From contig OX459100.1 in NCBI GenBank assembly GCA_949775045.1, positions 14,502,447 to 14,566,446 on the forward strand: 64,000 nt of DNA, written 5' to 3'. The notes under the pieces are model-generated. The model saw nothing but the letters and a program-made list of their open reading frames with translations. It ran no database searches and had not been told where the DNA came from. This document shows positions 1 through 10,193 of the stretch, in pieces. The position numbers and the translations under genes are program-made. Within the stretch, counting starts at the first letter, position 1, and the number at the start of each line of letters is the position of its first letter. This DNA is from Metridium senile (lineage: Eukaryota; Cnidaria; Anthozoa; Actiniaria; Metridiidae).

Positions 1-1249
1 ACATTTTTAGATCACCCTATAGGCCATATTGCACTCTGGGTAGGATTTTGGAGTTTTTTCTAAATAAAATCTTGCAGATTTATCAGAATGCACTAATATT
101 CTCAGACATTACTAACAGGGTCTAGGCGATCATTTTTTGTCGAAAACCCGATCTTTTTGAAACATTTTAAGATCACCCTATAGGCCATATTGCATTCTGG
201 GTAGGATTTTGTAGTTTTTTCTAATAAAATCTTGCAGATTTATCAGAATGCTCTAATATTCTCAGACATTACTAACAGGGTCTAGGCGATCATTTTTTGT
301 CGAAAACCCCGAACTTTTTGAAACATTTTAAGATCACCCTATAGGCCATATTGCATTCTGGGTAGGATTTTGTAGTTTTTTCTAAATAAAATCTTGAGGA
401 TTTATCAGAATGCGCTAATATTCTCAGACATTACTAACAGGGTCTAGACGATCATTTTTTGTCGAAAACCCCGATCTTTTAGAAACATTTTTAGATCACC
501 CTATAGGCCATATTGCACTCTGGGTAGGATTTTGTAGTTTTTTCTAAATAAAATCTTGCAGATTTATCAGAATGCTCTAATATTCTCAGACATTACTAAC
601 AGGGTCTAGGCGATCATTTTTTGTCGAAAACCCCGATCTTTTTGAAACATTTTAAGATCACCCTATAGGCCATATTGCATTCTGGGTAGGATTATGTAGT
701 TTTTTCTAAATAAAATCTTGAGGATTTATCAGAATGCGCTAATATTCTCAGACATTACTAACAGGGTCTAGGCGATCATTTTTTGTCGAAAACCCCGATC
801 TTTTTGAAACATTTTAAGATCACCCTATAGGCCATATTGCATTCTGGGTAGGATTTTGTAGTTTTTTCTAAATAAAATCTTGCAGATTTATGAGAATGCT
901 CTAATATTCTCAGACATTACTAACAGGGTCTAGGCGATCATTTTTTGTCGAAAACCCCGAACTTTTTGAAACATTTTAAGATCACCCTATAGGCCATATT
1001 GCATTCTGGGTAGGATTTTGTAGTTTTTTCTAAATAAAATCTTGAGGATTTATCAGAATGCGCTAATATTCTCAGACATTACTAACAGGGTCTAGACGAT
1101 CATTTTTTGTCGAAAACACCGATCTTTTAGAAACATTTTTAGATCACCCTATAGGCCATATTGCACTCTGGGTAGGATTTTGTAGTTTTTTTCTAAATAA
1201 AATCTTGCAGATTTATCAGAATGCTCTAATATTCTCAGACATTACTAAC
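1..1249 (-). repeat. Reverse-oriented satellite block with a 4-monomer HOR
   Basis: About 7.7 copies of the same ~162 bp monomer that fills the rest of the window, here in the opposite orientation. The conserved GATCACCCTATAGGCC segment begins at 10, 171, 332 and 494, a spacing of 161-162 bp. Monomers alternate between a TTGCAGATTTATCAG form and a TTGAGGATTTATCAG form. Rarer markers recur after four monomers: CGAACTTTTTG at about 310 and 958, and the TCTTTTAGAAACATTTTTAG form at about 472 and 1120. This gives a 648 bp tetrameric higher-order repeat. The TTGAGG and GCGCTAAT variants were not noticed in the forward array, so this is a distinct subfamily and not simply a flipped piece of its neighbour. 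It runs off the left edge of the window. Confidence 0.95.
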
Positions 1250-1449
1250 NNNNNNNNNNNNNNNNNNNNNNNNNNNNNNNNNNNNNNNNNNNNNNNNNNN
1301 NNNNNNNNNNNNNNNNNNNNNNNNNNNNNNNNNNNNNNNNNNNNNNNNNNNNNNNNNNNNNNNNNNNNNNNNNNNNNNNNNNNNNNNNNNNNNNNNNNNN
1401 NNNNNNNNNNNNNNNNNNNNNNNNNNNNNNNNNNNNNNNNNNNNNNNNN
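1250..1449. other. Assembly gap, 200 N
   Basis: Exactly 200 undetermined bases. The round number matches a default gap size used by some Hi-C scaffolders, so the true distance is probably unknown. Satellite orientation and subfamily both change across it, so the join is a scaffolding statement and not observed sequence. Confidence 0.98.
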
Positions 1450-2819
1450 CAAAAAAAATGATCGCCTAGACCTTGTTAGTAATGTCTGAGAATATTAGAG
1501 CATTCTGATAAATCCGCAAGATTTTATTTAGAAAAAACTACAAAATCCTACCCAGAATGCAACTTGGCCTATAGGGTGATCTTAAAATGGGTCAAAAAGA
1601 TCGGGGTTTTTAGCAAAAAAATGATCGCCTAGACCTTGTTAGTAATGTCTGAGAATATTAGAGCATTCTGATAAATCTGCAAGATTTTATTTAGAAAAAA
1701 CTACAAAATCCTACCAAGAATGCAATATGGCCTATAGGGTTATCTGAAAATGTGTCAAAAAGATCAAGGTTTTTGACAAAAAATGATCGCCTAGACCCTG
1801 TTACTAATGTCTGAGAATATTAGAGCATTCTGATAAATCTGCAAGATTTTATTTAGAAAAAACTACAAAATCCTACCCAGAATGCAATATGGCCTATAGG
1901 GTTATCTGAAAATGTGTCAAAAAGATCAAGGTTTTCGACAAAAAATGATCGCCTAGACCCTGTTAGTAATGTCTGAGAATATTAGAGCATTCTGATAAGT
2001 CTGCAAGATTTTATTTAGAAAAAACTACAAAATCCTACCCAGAATGCAACTTGGCCTATAGGGTGATCTTAAAATGGGTCAAAAAGATCGGGGTTTTTAG
2101 CAAAAAAAATGATCGCCTAGACCTTGTTAGTAATGTCTGAGAATATTAGAGCATTCTGATAAATCCGCAAGATTTTATTTAGAAAAAACTACAAAATCCT
2201 ACCCAGAATATGGCCTTTAGGGTGATCTTAAAATGTTTCAAAAAGATCGGGGTTATCGACAAAAAATGATCGCCTAGACTCTGTTAGTAATGTCCGAGAA
2301 TATTAGAGCATTCTGATAAATCTGCAAGATTTTATTTAGAAAAAACTACAAAATCCTACCCAGAATGCAATATGGCATATAGGGGGATCTTAAAATGTGT
2401 CAAAAAGATCGGGGTTTTCTGCAAAAACTGATCGCCTAGATCCTGTTAGTAATGTCTGAGAATATTAGAGCATTCTGATAAATCTGCAAGATTTTATTTA
2501 GAAAAAACTACAAAATCCTACCCAGAATGCAATATGGCCTATAGGGTTATCTGAAAATGTGTCAAAAAGATCGGGGTTTTCAGCACAAAATGCTCGCCTA
2601 GACCCTGTTAGTAATGTCTGAAATATTAGAGCATTCTGATAAATCCGCAAGATTTCATTTAGAAAAAACTACAAAAAAATACCCAGAATGCAGTATGGCC
2701 TATAGGGTTATCTGAAAATGTGTCAAAAAGATCGGGGTTTTCGGGACAAAGTGATTGCCTAGACCATGTTAGTAATGTCTGGAAATATTAGAGCTTTCTG
2801 ATATATCCGCAAGATTGTA

Positions 2820-2837
2820 TTTAGAAAAAATTCTAAA
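2820..2837. other. Perfect inner hairpin in type C monomer
   Basis: TTTAGAA (2820-2826), AAAA (2827-2830) and TTCTAAA (2831-2837) form a perfect 7-bp inverted repeat with a 4-base loop. It sits where most monomers have the weaker TAG-A6-CTA core. In the same unit the outer arms are mismatched: GCTTTCTG at 2793-2800 against CAGAATGC at 2846-2853. About ten further copies occur, near 9785, 11725, 17875, 19325, 21430, 48830, 57905, 60982 and 63733. The copy near 4285 has TTCTTAA and loses part of the hairpin. Confidence 0.8.
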
Positions 2838-3116
2838 ATCCTACCCAGAATGCAATTTGGCCTATAGGGTTATCTGAAAATGTGTCAAAAAGATCGCGGT
2901 TTTCGGCACAAAGTGATCGTCTAGACCCTGTTAGTAAAGTCTGGAAATATTGGAGCATTCTGATATATCTGCAAGATTTTATTTACAAAAAATTACAAAA
3001 TCATACACAGCATGCAATATGGCCTATAGGGTTATCTGAAAATGTGTCAAAAAGATCGCGGTTTTCGTGACAAAGTGATTGCCTAGACCATGTTAGTAAT
3101 GTCTGGAAATATTAGA

Positions 3117-3177
3117 GCTTTCTGATATATCCGCAAGATTTTATTTAGAAAAAACTACAAAATCGTACCCAGAAAGC
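3117..3177. other. Dyad with compensatory arm change (type B monomer)
   Basis: In this monomer the left arm is GCTTTCTG (3117-3124) and the right arm is CAGAAAGC (3170-3177). Relative to the common GCATTCTG and CAGAATGC, one base changed in each arm and the two changes restore perfect complementarity. About 20 monomers carry CAGAAAGC, for example near 4628, 6248, 10130, 12070, 18220, 23230, 28910, 34270, 41400, 49170 and 53550. All but one that I checked also carry GCTTTCTG in the same unit. The exception is the chimeric unit near 50736-50795. Confidence 0.85.
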
Positions 3178-3453
3178 AATATGGCCTATAGGGTTATCTG
3201 AAAATGTGTCAAAAAGATCGGGGTTCTCGGCACAAAGTGATCGCCTAGACCCTGTTAGTAATGTCTGGAAATATTAGAGCATTCTGATATATCCGCAAGA
3301 TTTCATTTAGAAAAAAACTACAAAAAAATACCCAGAATGCAGTATGGCCTATAGGGTTATCTGAAAATGTGTCAAAAAGATCGGGGTTGTCGGCACAAAG
3401 TGATCGCCTAGACCTTGTTAGTAATGTCTGAGAATATTAGAGCATTCTGATAA

Positions 3454-4909
3454 ATCTGCAAGATTTTATTTAGAAAAAACTACAAAATCCTACCCAGAAT
3501 GCAACTTGGCCTATAGGGTGATCTTAAAATGGGTCAAAAAGATCGGGGTTTTTAGCAAAAAAAATGATCGCCTAGACCTTGTTAGTAATGTCTGAGAATA
3601 TTAGAGCATTCTGATAAATCCGCAAGATTTTATTTAGAAAAAACTACAAAATCCTACCCAGAATATGGCCTTTAGGGTGATCTTAAAATGTTTCAAAAAG
3701 ATCGGGGTTATCGACAAAAAATGATCGCCTAGACTCTGTTAGTAATGTCCGAGAATATTAGAGCATTCTGATAAATCTGCAAGATTTTATTTAGAAAAAA
3801 CTACAAAATCCTACCCAGAATGCAATATGGCATATAGGGGGATCTTAAAATGTGTCAAAAAGATCGGGGTTTTCTGCAAAAACTGATCGCCTAGATCCTG
3901 TTAGTAATGTCTGAGAATATTAGAGCATTCTGATAAATCTGCAAGATTTTATTTAGAAAAAACTACAAAATCCTACCTAGAATGCAATATGGCCTATAGG
4001 GTTATCTGAAAATGTGTCAAAAAGATCGGGGTTTTCAGCACAAAATGCTCGCCTAGACCCTGTTAGTAATGTCTGAAATATTAGAGCATTCTGATAAATC
4101 CGCAAGATTTCATTTAGAAAAAACTACAAAAAAAATACCCAGAATGCAGTATGGCCTATAGGGTTATCTGAAAATGTGTCAAAAAGATCGGGGTTTTCGG
4201 GACAAAGTGATTGCCTAGACCATGTTAGTAATGTCTGGAAATATTAGAGCTTTCTGATATATCCGCAAGATTGTATTTAGAAAAAATTCTTAAATCCTAC
4301 CCAGAATGCAATTTGGCCTATAGGGTTATCTGAAAATGTGTCAAAAAGATCGCGGTTTTCGGCACAAAGTGATCGTCTAGACCCTGTTAGTAAAGTCTGG
4401 AAATATTGGAGCATTCTGATATATCTGCAAGATTTTATTTACAAAAAATTACAAAATCATACACAGCATGCAATATGGCCTATAGGGTTATCTGAAAATG
4501 TGTCAAAAAGATCGCGGTTTTCGTGACAAAGTGATTGCCTAGACCATGTTAGTAATGTCTGGAAATATTAGAGCTTTCTGATATATCCGCAAGATTTTAT
4601 TTAGAAAAAACTACAAAATCCTACCCAGAAAGCAATATGGCCTATAGGGTTATCTGAAAATGTGTCAAAAAGATCGGGGTTCTCGGCACAAAGTGATCGC
4701 CTAGACCCTGTTAGTAATGTCTGGAAATATTAGAGCATTCTGATATATCCGCAAGATTTCATTTAGAAAAAAACTACAAAAAAATACCCAGAATGCAGTA
4801 TGGCCTATAGGGTTATCTGAAAATGTGTCAAAAAGATCGGGGTTGTCGGCACAAAGTGATCGCCTAGACCTTGTTAGTAATGTCTGAGAATATTAGAGCA
4901 TTCTGATAA
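3454..4909 (+). repeat. 9-monomer HOR, copy 2
   Basis: Tandem partner of the preceding unit at an offset of 1,455-1,456 bp; the change in offset comes from an extra A in an A-run near 4130. Differences are few, such as TCGTACCC versus TCCTACCC near 3165/4621 and TTCTAAAATC versus TTCTTAAATC near 2831/4286. Low divergence between adjacent units implies recent unequal exchange or slippage at the scale of nine monomers. Confidence 0.85.
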
Positions 4910-7900
4910 ATCCGCAAGATTTTATTTAGAAAAAACTACAAAATCCTACCCAGAATGCAATATGGTATATAGGGGGATCTTAAAATGTGTCAAAAAGGTC
5001 GGGGTTTTTAGCAAAAAAATGATCGCCTAGATCCTGTTAGTAATGTCTGAGAATATTAGAGCATTCTGATAAATCTGCAAGATTTTATTTAGAAAAAACT
5101 ACAAAATACTACCCAGAATGCAATATGGCCTATAGGGTTATCTGAAAATGTGTCAAAAAGATCAAGGTTTTCGACAAAAAATGATCGCCTAGACCCTGTT
5201 AGTAATGTCTGAGAATATTAGAGCATTCTGATAAGTCTGCAAGATTTTATTTAGAAAAAACTACAAAATCCTACCCAGAATGCAACTTGGCCTATAGGGT
5301 GATCTTAAAATGGGTCAAAAAGATCGGGGTTTTTAGCAAAAAAAATGATCGCCTAGACCTTGTTAGTAATGTCTGAGAATATTAGAGCATTCTGATAAAT
5401 CCGCAAGATTTTATTTAGAAAAAACTACAAAATCCTACCCAGAATGCAATATGGTATATAGGGGGATCTTAAAATGTGTCAAAAAGATCGGTGTTTTTAG
5501 CAAAAAAATGATAGCCTAGACCTTGTTAGTAATGTCTGAGAATATTAGAGCATTCTGATAAATCTGCAAGATTTTATTTAGAAAAAACTACAAAACCCTA
5601 CCCAGAATATGGCCTTTAGGGTGATCTTAAAATGTTTCAAAAAGATCGGGGTTATCGACAAAAAATGATCGCCTAGACTCTGTTAGTAATGTCCGAGAAT
5701 ATTAGAGCATTCTGATAAATCCGCAAGATTTTATTTAGAAAAAACTACAAAATCCTACCCAGAATGCAATATGGCATATAGGGGGATCTTAAAATGTGTC
5801 AAAAAGATCGGGGTTTTCTGCAAAAACTGATCGCCTAGATCCTGTTAGTAATGTCTGAGAATATTAGAGCATTCTGATAAATCTGCAAGATTTTATTTAG
5901 AAAAAACTACAAAATCCTACCCAGAATGCAATATGGCCTATAGGGTTATCTGAAAATGTGTCAAAAAGATCGGGGTTTTCAGCACAAAATGCTCGCCTAG
6001 ACCCTGTTAGTAATGTCTGGAAATATTAGAGCATTCATATATAATTGCAAGATTTCATTTAGAAAAAACTACAAAATCCTACCCAGAATGCAATATGGCC
6101 TATAGGGTTATCTGAAAATGTGTCAAAAAGATCAAGGTTTTCGACAAAAAATGATCGCCTAGACCCTGTTAGTAATGTCTGGAAATATTAGAGCTTTCTG
6201 ATATATCCGCAAGATTTTATTTAGAAAAAACTACAAAATCCTACCCAGAAAGCAATATGGCCTATAGGGTTATCTGAAAATGTGTCAAAAAGATCGGGGT
6301 TCTCGGCACAAAGTGATCGCCTAGACCCTGTTAGTAATGTCTGGAAATATTAGAGCATTCTGATATATCCGCAAGATTTCATTTAGAAAAAAACTACAAA
6401 AAAAATACCCAGAATGCAGTATGGCCTATAGGGTTATCTGAAAATGTGTCAAAAAGATCGGGGTTGTCGGCACAAAGTGATCGCCTAGACCTTGTTAGTA
6501 ATGTCTGAGAATATTAGAGCATTCTGATAAATCCGCAAGATTTTATTTAGAAAAAACTACAAAATCCTACCCAGAATGCAATATGGTATATAGGGGGATC
6601 TTAAAATGTGTCAAAAAGATCGGGGTTTTCTGCAAAAAATTATCGCCTAGATCCTGTTAGTAATGTCTGAGAATATTAGAGCATTCTGATAAATCTGCAA
6701 GATGTTATTTAGAAAAAACTACAAAATCCTACCCAGAATATGGCCTTTAGGGTGATCTTAAAATGTTTCAAAAAGATCGGGGTTATCGACAAAAAATGAT
6801 CGCCTAGACTCTGTTAGTAATGTCCGAGAATATTAGAGCATTCTGATAAATCTGCAAGATTTTATTTAGAAAAAACTACAAAATCCTACCCAGAATGCAA
6901 TATGGCATATAGGGGGATCTTAAAATGTTTCAAAAAGATCGGGGTTATCGACAAAAAATGATCGCCTAGACTCTGTTAGTAATGTCCGAGAATATTAGAG
7001 CATTCTGATAAATCTGCAAGATTTTATTTAGAAAAAACTACAAAATCCTACCCAGAATGCAATATGGCATATAGGGGGATCTTAAAATGTGTCAAAAAGA
7101 TCGGGGTTTTCTGCAAAAACTGATCGCCTAGATCCTGTTAGTAATGTCTGAGAATATTAGAGCATTCTGATAAATCTGCAAGATTTTATTTAGAAAAAAC
7201 TACAAAATCCTACCCAGAATGCAATATGGCCTATAGGGTTATCTGAAAATGTGTCAAAAAGATCGGGGTTTTCAGCACAAAATGCTCGCCTAGACCCTGT
7301 TAGTAATGTCTGGAAATATTAGAGCATTCTGATATATCCGCAAGATTTCATTTAGAAAAAACTACAAAAAAATACCCAGAATGCAGTATGGCCTATAGGG
7401 TTATCTGAAAATGTGTCAAAAAGATCGCGGTTTTCGTGACAAAGTGATTGCCTAGACCATGTTAGTAATGTCTGGAAATATTAGAGCATTCTGATAAGTC
7501 TGCAAGATTTTATTTAGAAAAAACTACAAAATCCTACCCACAATGCAACTTGGCCTATAGGGTGATCTTAAAATGGGTCAAAAAGATCGGGGTTTTCGGC
7601 AAAAAATGATCGCCTAGACCTTGTTAGTAATGTCTGAGAATATTAGAGCATTCTGATAAATCCGCAAGATTTTATTTAGAAAAAACTACAAAATCCTACC
7701 CAGAATGCAATATGGTATATAGGGTTATCTGAAAATGTGTCAAAAAGATCGGGGTTTTCAGCACAAAATGCTCGCCTAGACCCTGTTAGTAATGTCTGTA
7801 AATCTTAGAGCATTCTGATATACCTGAAAGATTTCATTTCGAAAAAACTACAAAATCCTACCAAGAGTGCAACTTGGCTTATAGGGTGATCTTAAAATGT

Positions 7901-8287
7901 TTCAAAAAGATCAAGGTTTTCGGCAAAAAATGATCGCCTAGACCTTGTTAGTAATGTCTGAGAATATTAGAGCATTCTGATAAGTCTGCAAGATTTTATT
8001 TAGAAAAAACTACAAAATCCTACCCAGAATGCAACATGGCCTATAGGGTGATCTTAAAATGGGTCAAAAAGATCGGGGTTTTTGGCAACAAATTATCGCC
8101 TAGACCTTGTTAGTAATGTCTGAGGATATTAGAGCATTCTGATAAATCCGCAAGATTTTATTTGGAAAAAACTACAAAATCCTACCCAGAATGCAATATG
8201 GCCTATAGGGTGATCTTAAACTGTTTCAAAAAGATCGGGGTTTTCGACAAAAAATGATCGCCTAGACCCTGTTAGTAATGTCTGAGA

Positions 8288-8361
8288 ATATTAGAGCATT
8301 CTGATAAGTCTGCAAGATTTTATTTAGAAAAAACTACAAAATCCTACCCAGAATGCAATAT
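8288..8361. other. Nested dyad symmetry within the monomer
   Basis: Three nested inverted repeats share nearly one axis. The outer arms are ATATT (8288-8292) plus GCATTCTG (8296-8303), opposed by CAGAATGC (8349-8356) plus AATAT (8357-8361). The middle arms are GATTTT (8316-8321) and AAAATC (8338-8343). The inner arms TAG and CTA flank an A6 run. The 8-bp outer arms are perfect and are separated by 45 bp. The arrangement is present in most monomers of the window. Single strands could fold into an imperfect stem-loop and duplex DNA could in principle extrude a cruciform; neither is shown by sequence alone. Confidence 0.85.
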
Positions 8362-8363
8362 GG

Positions 8364-8371
8364 CCTATAGG
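8364..8371. other. CCTATAGG perfect palindrome (one example)
   Basis: An 8-bp self-complementary site found once per monomer in most types, immediately 3' of the dyad. Recurrent derivatives alter it: GCATATAGG, GTATATAGG, CCTTTAGG and CTTATAGG. Each derivative is restricted to particular monomer types, so it is a good type marker. Whether it binds a protein is unknown. Confidence 0.7.
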
Positions 8372-8957
8372 GTGATCTTTAAATGTGTCATAAAGATCGG
8401 GGTTTTCGACAAAAAATGATGACCTAGACCCTGTTAGTAATGTCTGAGAATATTAGAGCATTCTCATAAATCCGCAAGATTTTATTTAGAAAAAACTACA
8501 AAATCCTACCCAGAATGCAATATGGCCTATAGGGTGATCTTAAAATGTTTCAAAAAGATCATGGTTTTCCGCAAAAAATGATCGCCTAGACCCTGTTAGT
8601 AATGTCTGAGAATATTAGAGCATTCTGATAAGTCTGCAAGATTTTATTTAGAAAAAACTACAAAATCCTACCCAGAATGCAATATGGCCTATAGGGTGAT
8701 CTTAAAATGTTTCAAAAAGATCGGGGTTTTCAGCAAAAAATGATCGCCTAGACCTTATTAGTAATGTCTGAGAATATTAGAGCATTCTGATAAACCCGCA
8801 AGATTTTATTTAGAAAAAACTACAAAATCCTACCCAGAATGCAATATGTCCTATAGGGTTATCTGAAAATGTGTCAAAAAGATCAAGGTTTTCGACAAAA
8901 AATGATCGCCTAGACCCTGTTAGTAATGTCTGAGAATATTAGAGCATTCTGATAAGT

Positions 8958-10193
8958 CTGCAAGATTTTATTTAGAAAAAACTACAAAATCCTACCCAGA
9001 ATGCAACTTGGCCTATAGGGTGATCTTAAAATGGGTCAAAAAGATCGGGGTTTTTAGCAAAAAAAATGATCGCCTAGACCTTGTTAGTAATGTCTGAGAA
9101 TATTAGAGCATTCTGATAAATCCGCAAGATTTTATTTAGAAAAAACTACAAAATCCTACCCAGAATATGGCCTTTAGGGTGATCTTAAAATGTTTCAAAA
9201 AGATCGGGGTTATCGACAAAAAATGATCGCCTAGACTCTGTTAGTAATGTCCGAGAATATTAGAGCATTCTGATAAATCTGCAAGATTTTATTTAGAAAA
9301 AACTACAAAATCCTACCCAGAATGCAATATGGCATATAGGGGGATCTTAAAATGTGTCAAAAAGATCGGGGTTTTCTGCAAAAACTGATTGCCTAGATCC
9401 TGTTAGTAATGTCTGAGAATATTAGAGCATTCTGATAAATCTGCAAGATTTTATTTAGAAAAAACTACAAAATCCTACCCAGAATGCAATATGGCCTATA
9501 GGGTTATCTGAAAATGTGTCAAAAAGATCGGGGTTTTCAGCACAAAATGCTCGCCTAGACCCTGTTAGTAATGTCTGAAATATTAGGGCATTCTGATAAA
9601 TCCGCAAGATTTCATTTAGAAAAAACTACAAAAAAATACCCAGAATGCAGTATGGCCTATAGGGTTATCTGAAAATGTGTCAAAAAGATCGGGGTTTTCG
9701 GGACAAAGTGATTGCCTAGACCATGTTAGTAATGTCTGGAAATATTAGAGCTTTCTGATATATCCGCAAGATTGTATTTAGAAAAAATTCTAAAATCCTA
9801 CCCAGAATGCAATTTGGCCTATAGGGTTATCTGAAAATGTGTCAAAAAGATCGCGGTTTTCGGCACAAAGTGATCGTCTAGACCCTGTTAGTAAAGTCTG
9901 GAAATATTGGAGCATTCTGATATATCTGCAAGATTTTATTTACAAAAAATTACAAAATCATACAAAGCATGCAATATGGCCTATAGGGTTATCTGAAAAT
10001 GTGTCAAAAAGATCGCGGTTTTCGTGACAAAGTGATTGCCTAGACCATGTTAGTAATGTCTGGAAATATTAGAGCTTTCTGATATATCCGCAAGATTTTA
10101 TTTAGAAAAAACTACAAAATCCTACCCAGAAAGCAATATGGCCTATAGGGTTATCTGAAAATGTGTCAAAAAGATCGGGGTTCTCGGCACAAA
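8958..10193 (+). repeat. 9-monomer HOR, distant partial copy
   Basis: About 7.6 monomers matching 3456-4691 in order, offset about 5,501 bp (34 monomers). It includes the type C hairpin, type D and type B monomers in the same succession. The match ends where CACAAAGTGATCG is replaced by CACAAAATGATCG and the following CTAGACCC by CTAGATCC, which marks a recombination junction. Confidence 0.8.

Larger units (their letters stand above)
1999..3453 (+). repeat. 9-monomer HOR, copy 1
   Basis: A block of nine distinct monomer variants (about 1,455 bp) repeated immediately downstream in the same order. Shared private markers include the GGTTTTTAGC monomer, the CAGAATATGGCC 5-bp deletion monomer, the GTCTGAAATATT 2-bp deletion monomer, the type C hairpin monomer, the type D monomer (TTTACAAAAAATTAC) and the type B dyad monomer. 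The left boundary is set by GATAAGTCTG against GATAAATCTG. Confidence 0.85.
8256..8417 (+). repeat. Representative 162 bp monomer
   Basis: A typical single repeat unit, phased to start at the GATCGCCTAGACC landmark; the next unit starts exactly 162 bp later at 8418. Monomer positions: AATATT at 32-37, GCATTCTG at 41-48, GATTTT at 61-66, an A6 run at 73-78, AAAATC at 83-88, CAGAATGC at 94-101, and CCTATAGG at 109-116. The 3' third carries the main type-diagnostic differences: GGTGATCTTAAAATG versus GGTTATCTGAAAATG, then GTTTC, GGGTC or GTGTC, then GATCGGGG, GATCAAGG, GATCATGG or GATCGCGG. CAAAA occurs three times. 162 is divisible by 3, so each reading frame is preserved from monomer to monomer. 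Confidence 0.95.
4910..8957 (+). repeat. Mixed satellite stretch with partial HOR order
   Basis: About 25 monomers with the same types in shuffled order. A GGTTATCGAC monomer is duplicated in direct succession around 6725-7080. One monomer near 6030-6050 has an aberrant ATTCATATATAATTGCAAG segment. The stretch 6919-8020 recurs at 13067-14168, 38 monomers (6,148 bp) away. The diverged GATATACCTGAAAGATTTC monomer (type E) first appears near 7820. There is nothing other than satellite here. Confidence 0.85.

Noticed and set aside
1205..1489. Open frames crossing the N run (1205-1489 forward, 1216-1452 reverse)
   Set aside because: They are open only because undetermined bases contain no stop codon.
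2185..2225. Plant-type telomere heptamer TTTAGGG in CCTTTAGGGTG monomers
   Set aside because: Present only once per affected monomer, arising from CCTATAGGG by one substitution; no tandem telomeric repeat exists in the window.
2750..2770. CENP-B box-like TTCGNNNNA in TTCGGGACAAAGTG and TTCGTGACAAAGTG
   Set aside because: The essential CGGG half is missing (GTGA in its place), so the NTTCGNNNNANNCGGGN core is not met; no other position matches.
2882..3070. 62-codon open frames starting at GTG in type D monomers (2882, 4338, 9839, 11781, 17925, 19379, 21484, 48884)
   Set aside because: They begin and end with the same SKRSRFS string because the monomer is 54 codons long and the frame closes on itself. 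They lie wholly inside satellite repeats, have no ATG start, and recur only where type D happens to lack stops.
8296..8356. Rho-independent terminator or tRNA-like fold
   Set aside because: The stem-loop has a 45-base loop, is AT-rich, is repeated hundreds of times, and lacks a T-tract terminator layout or tRNA A/B boxes.
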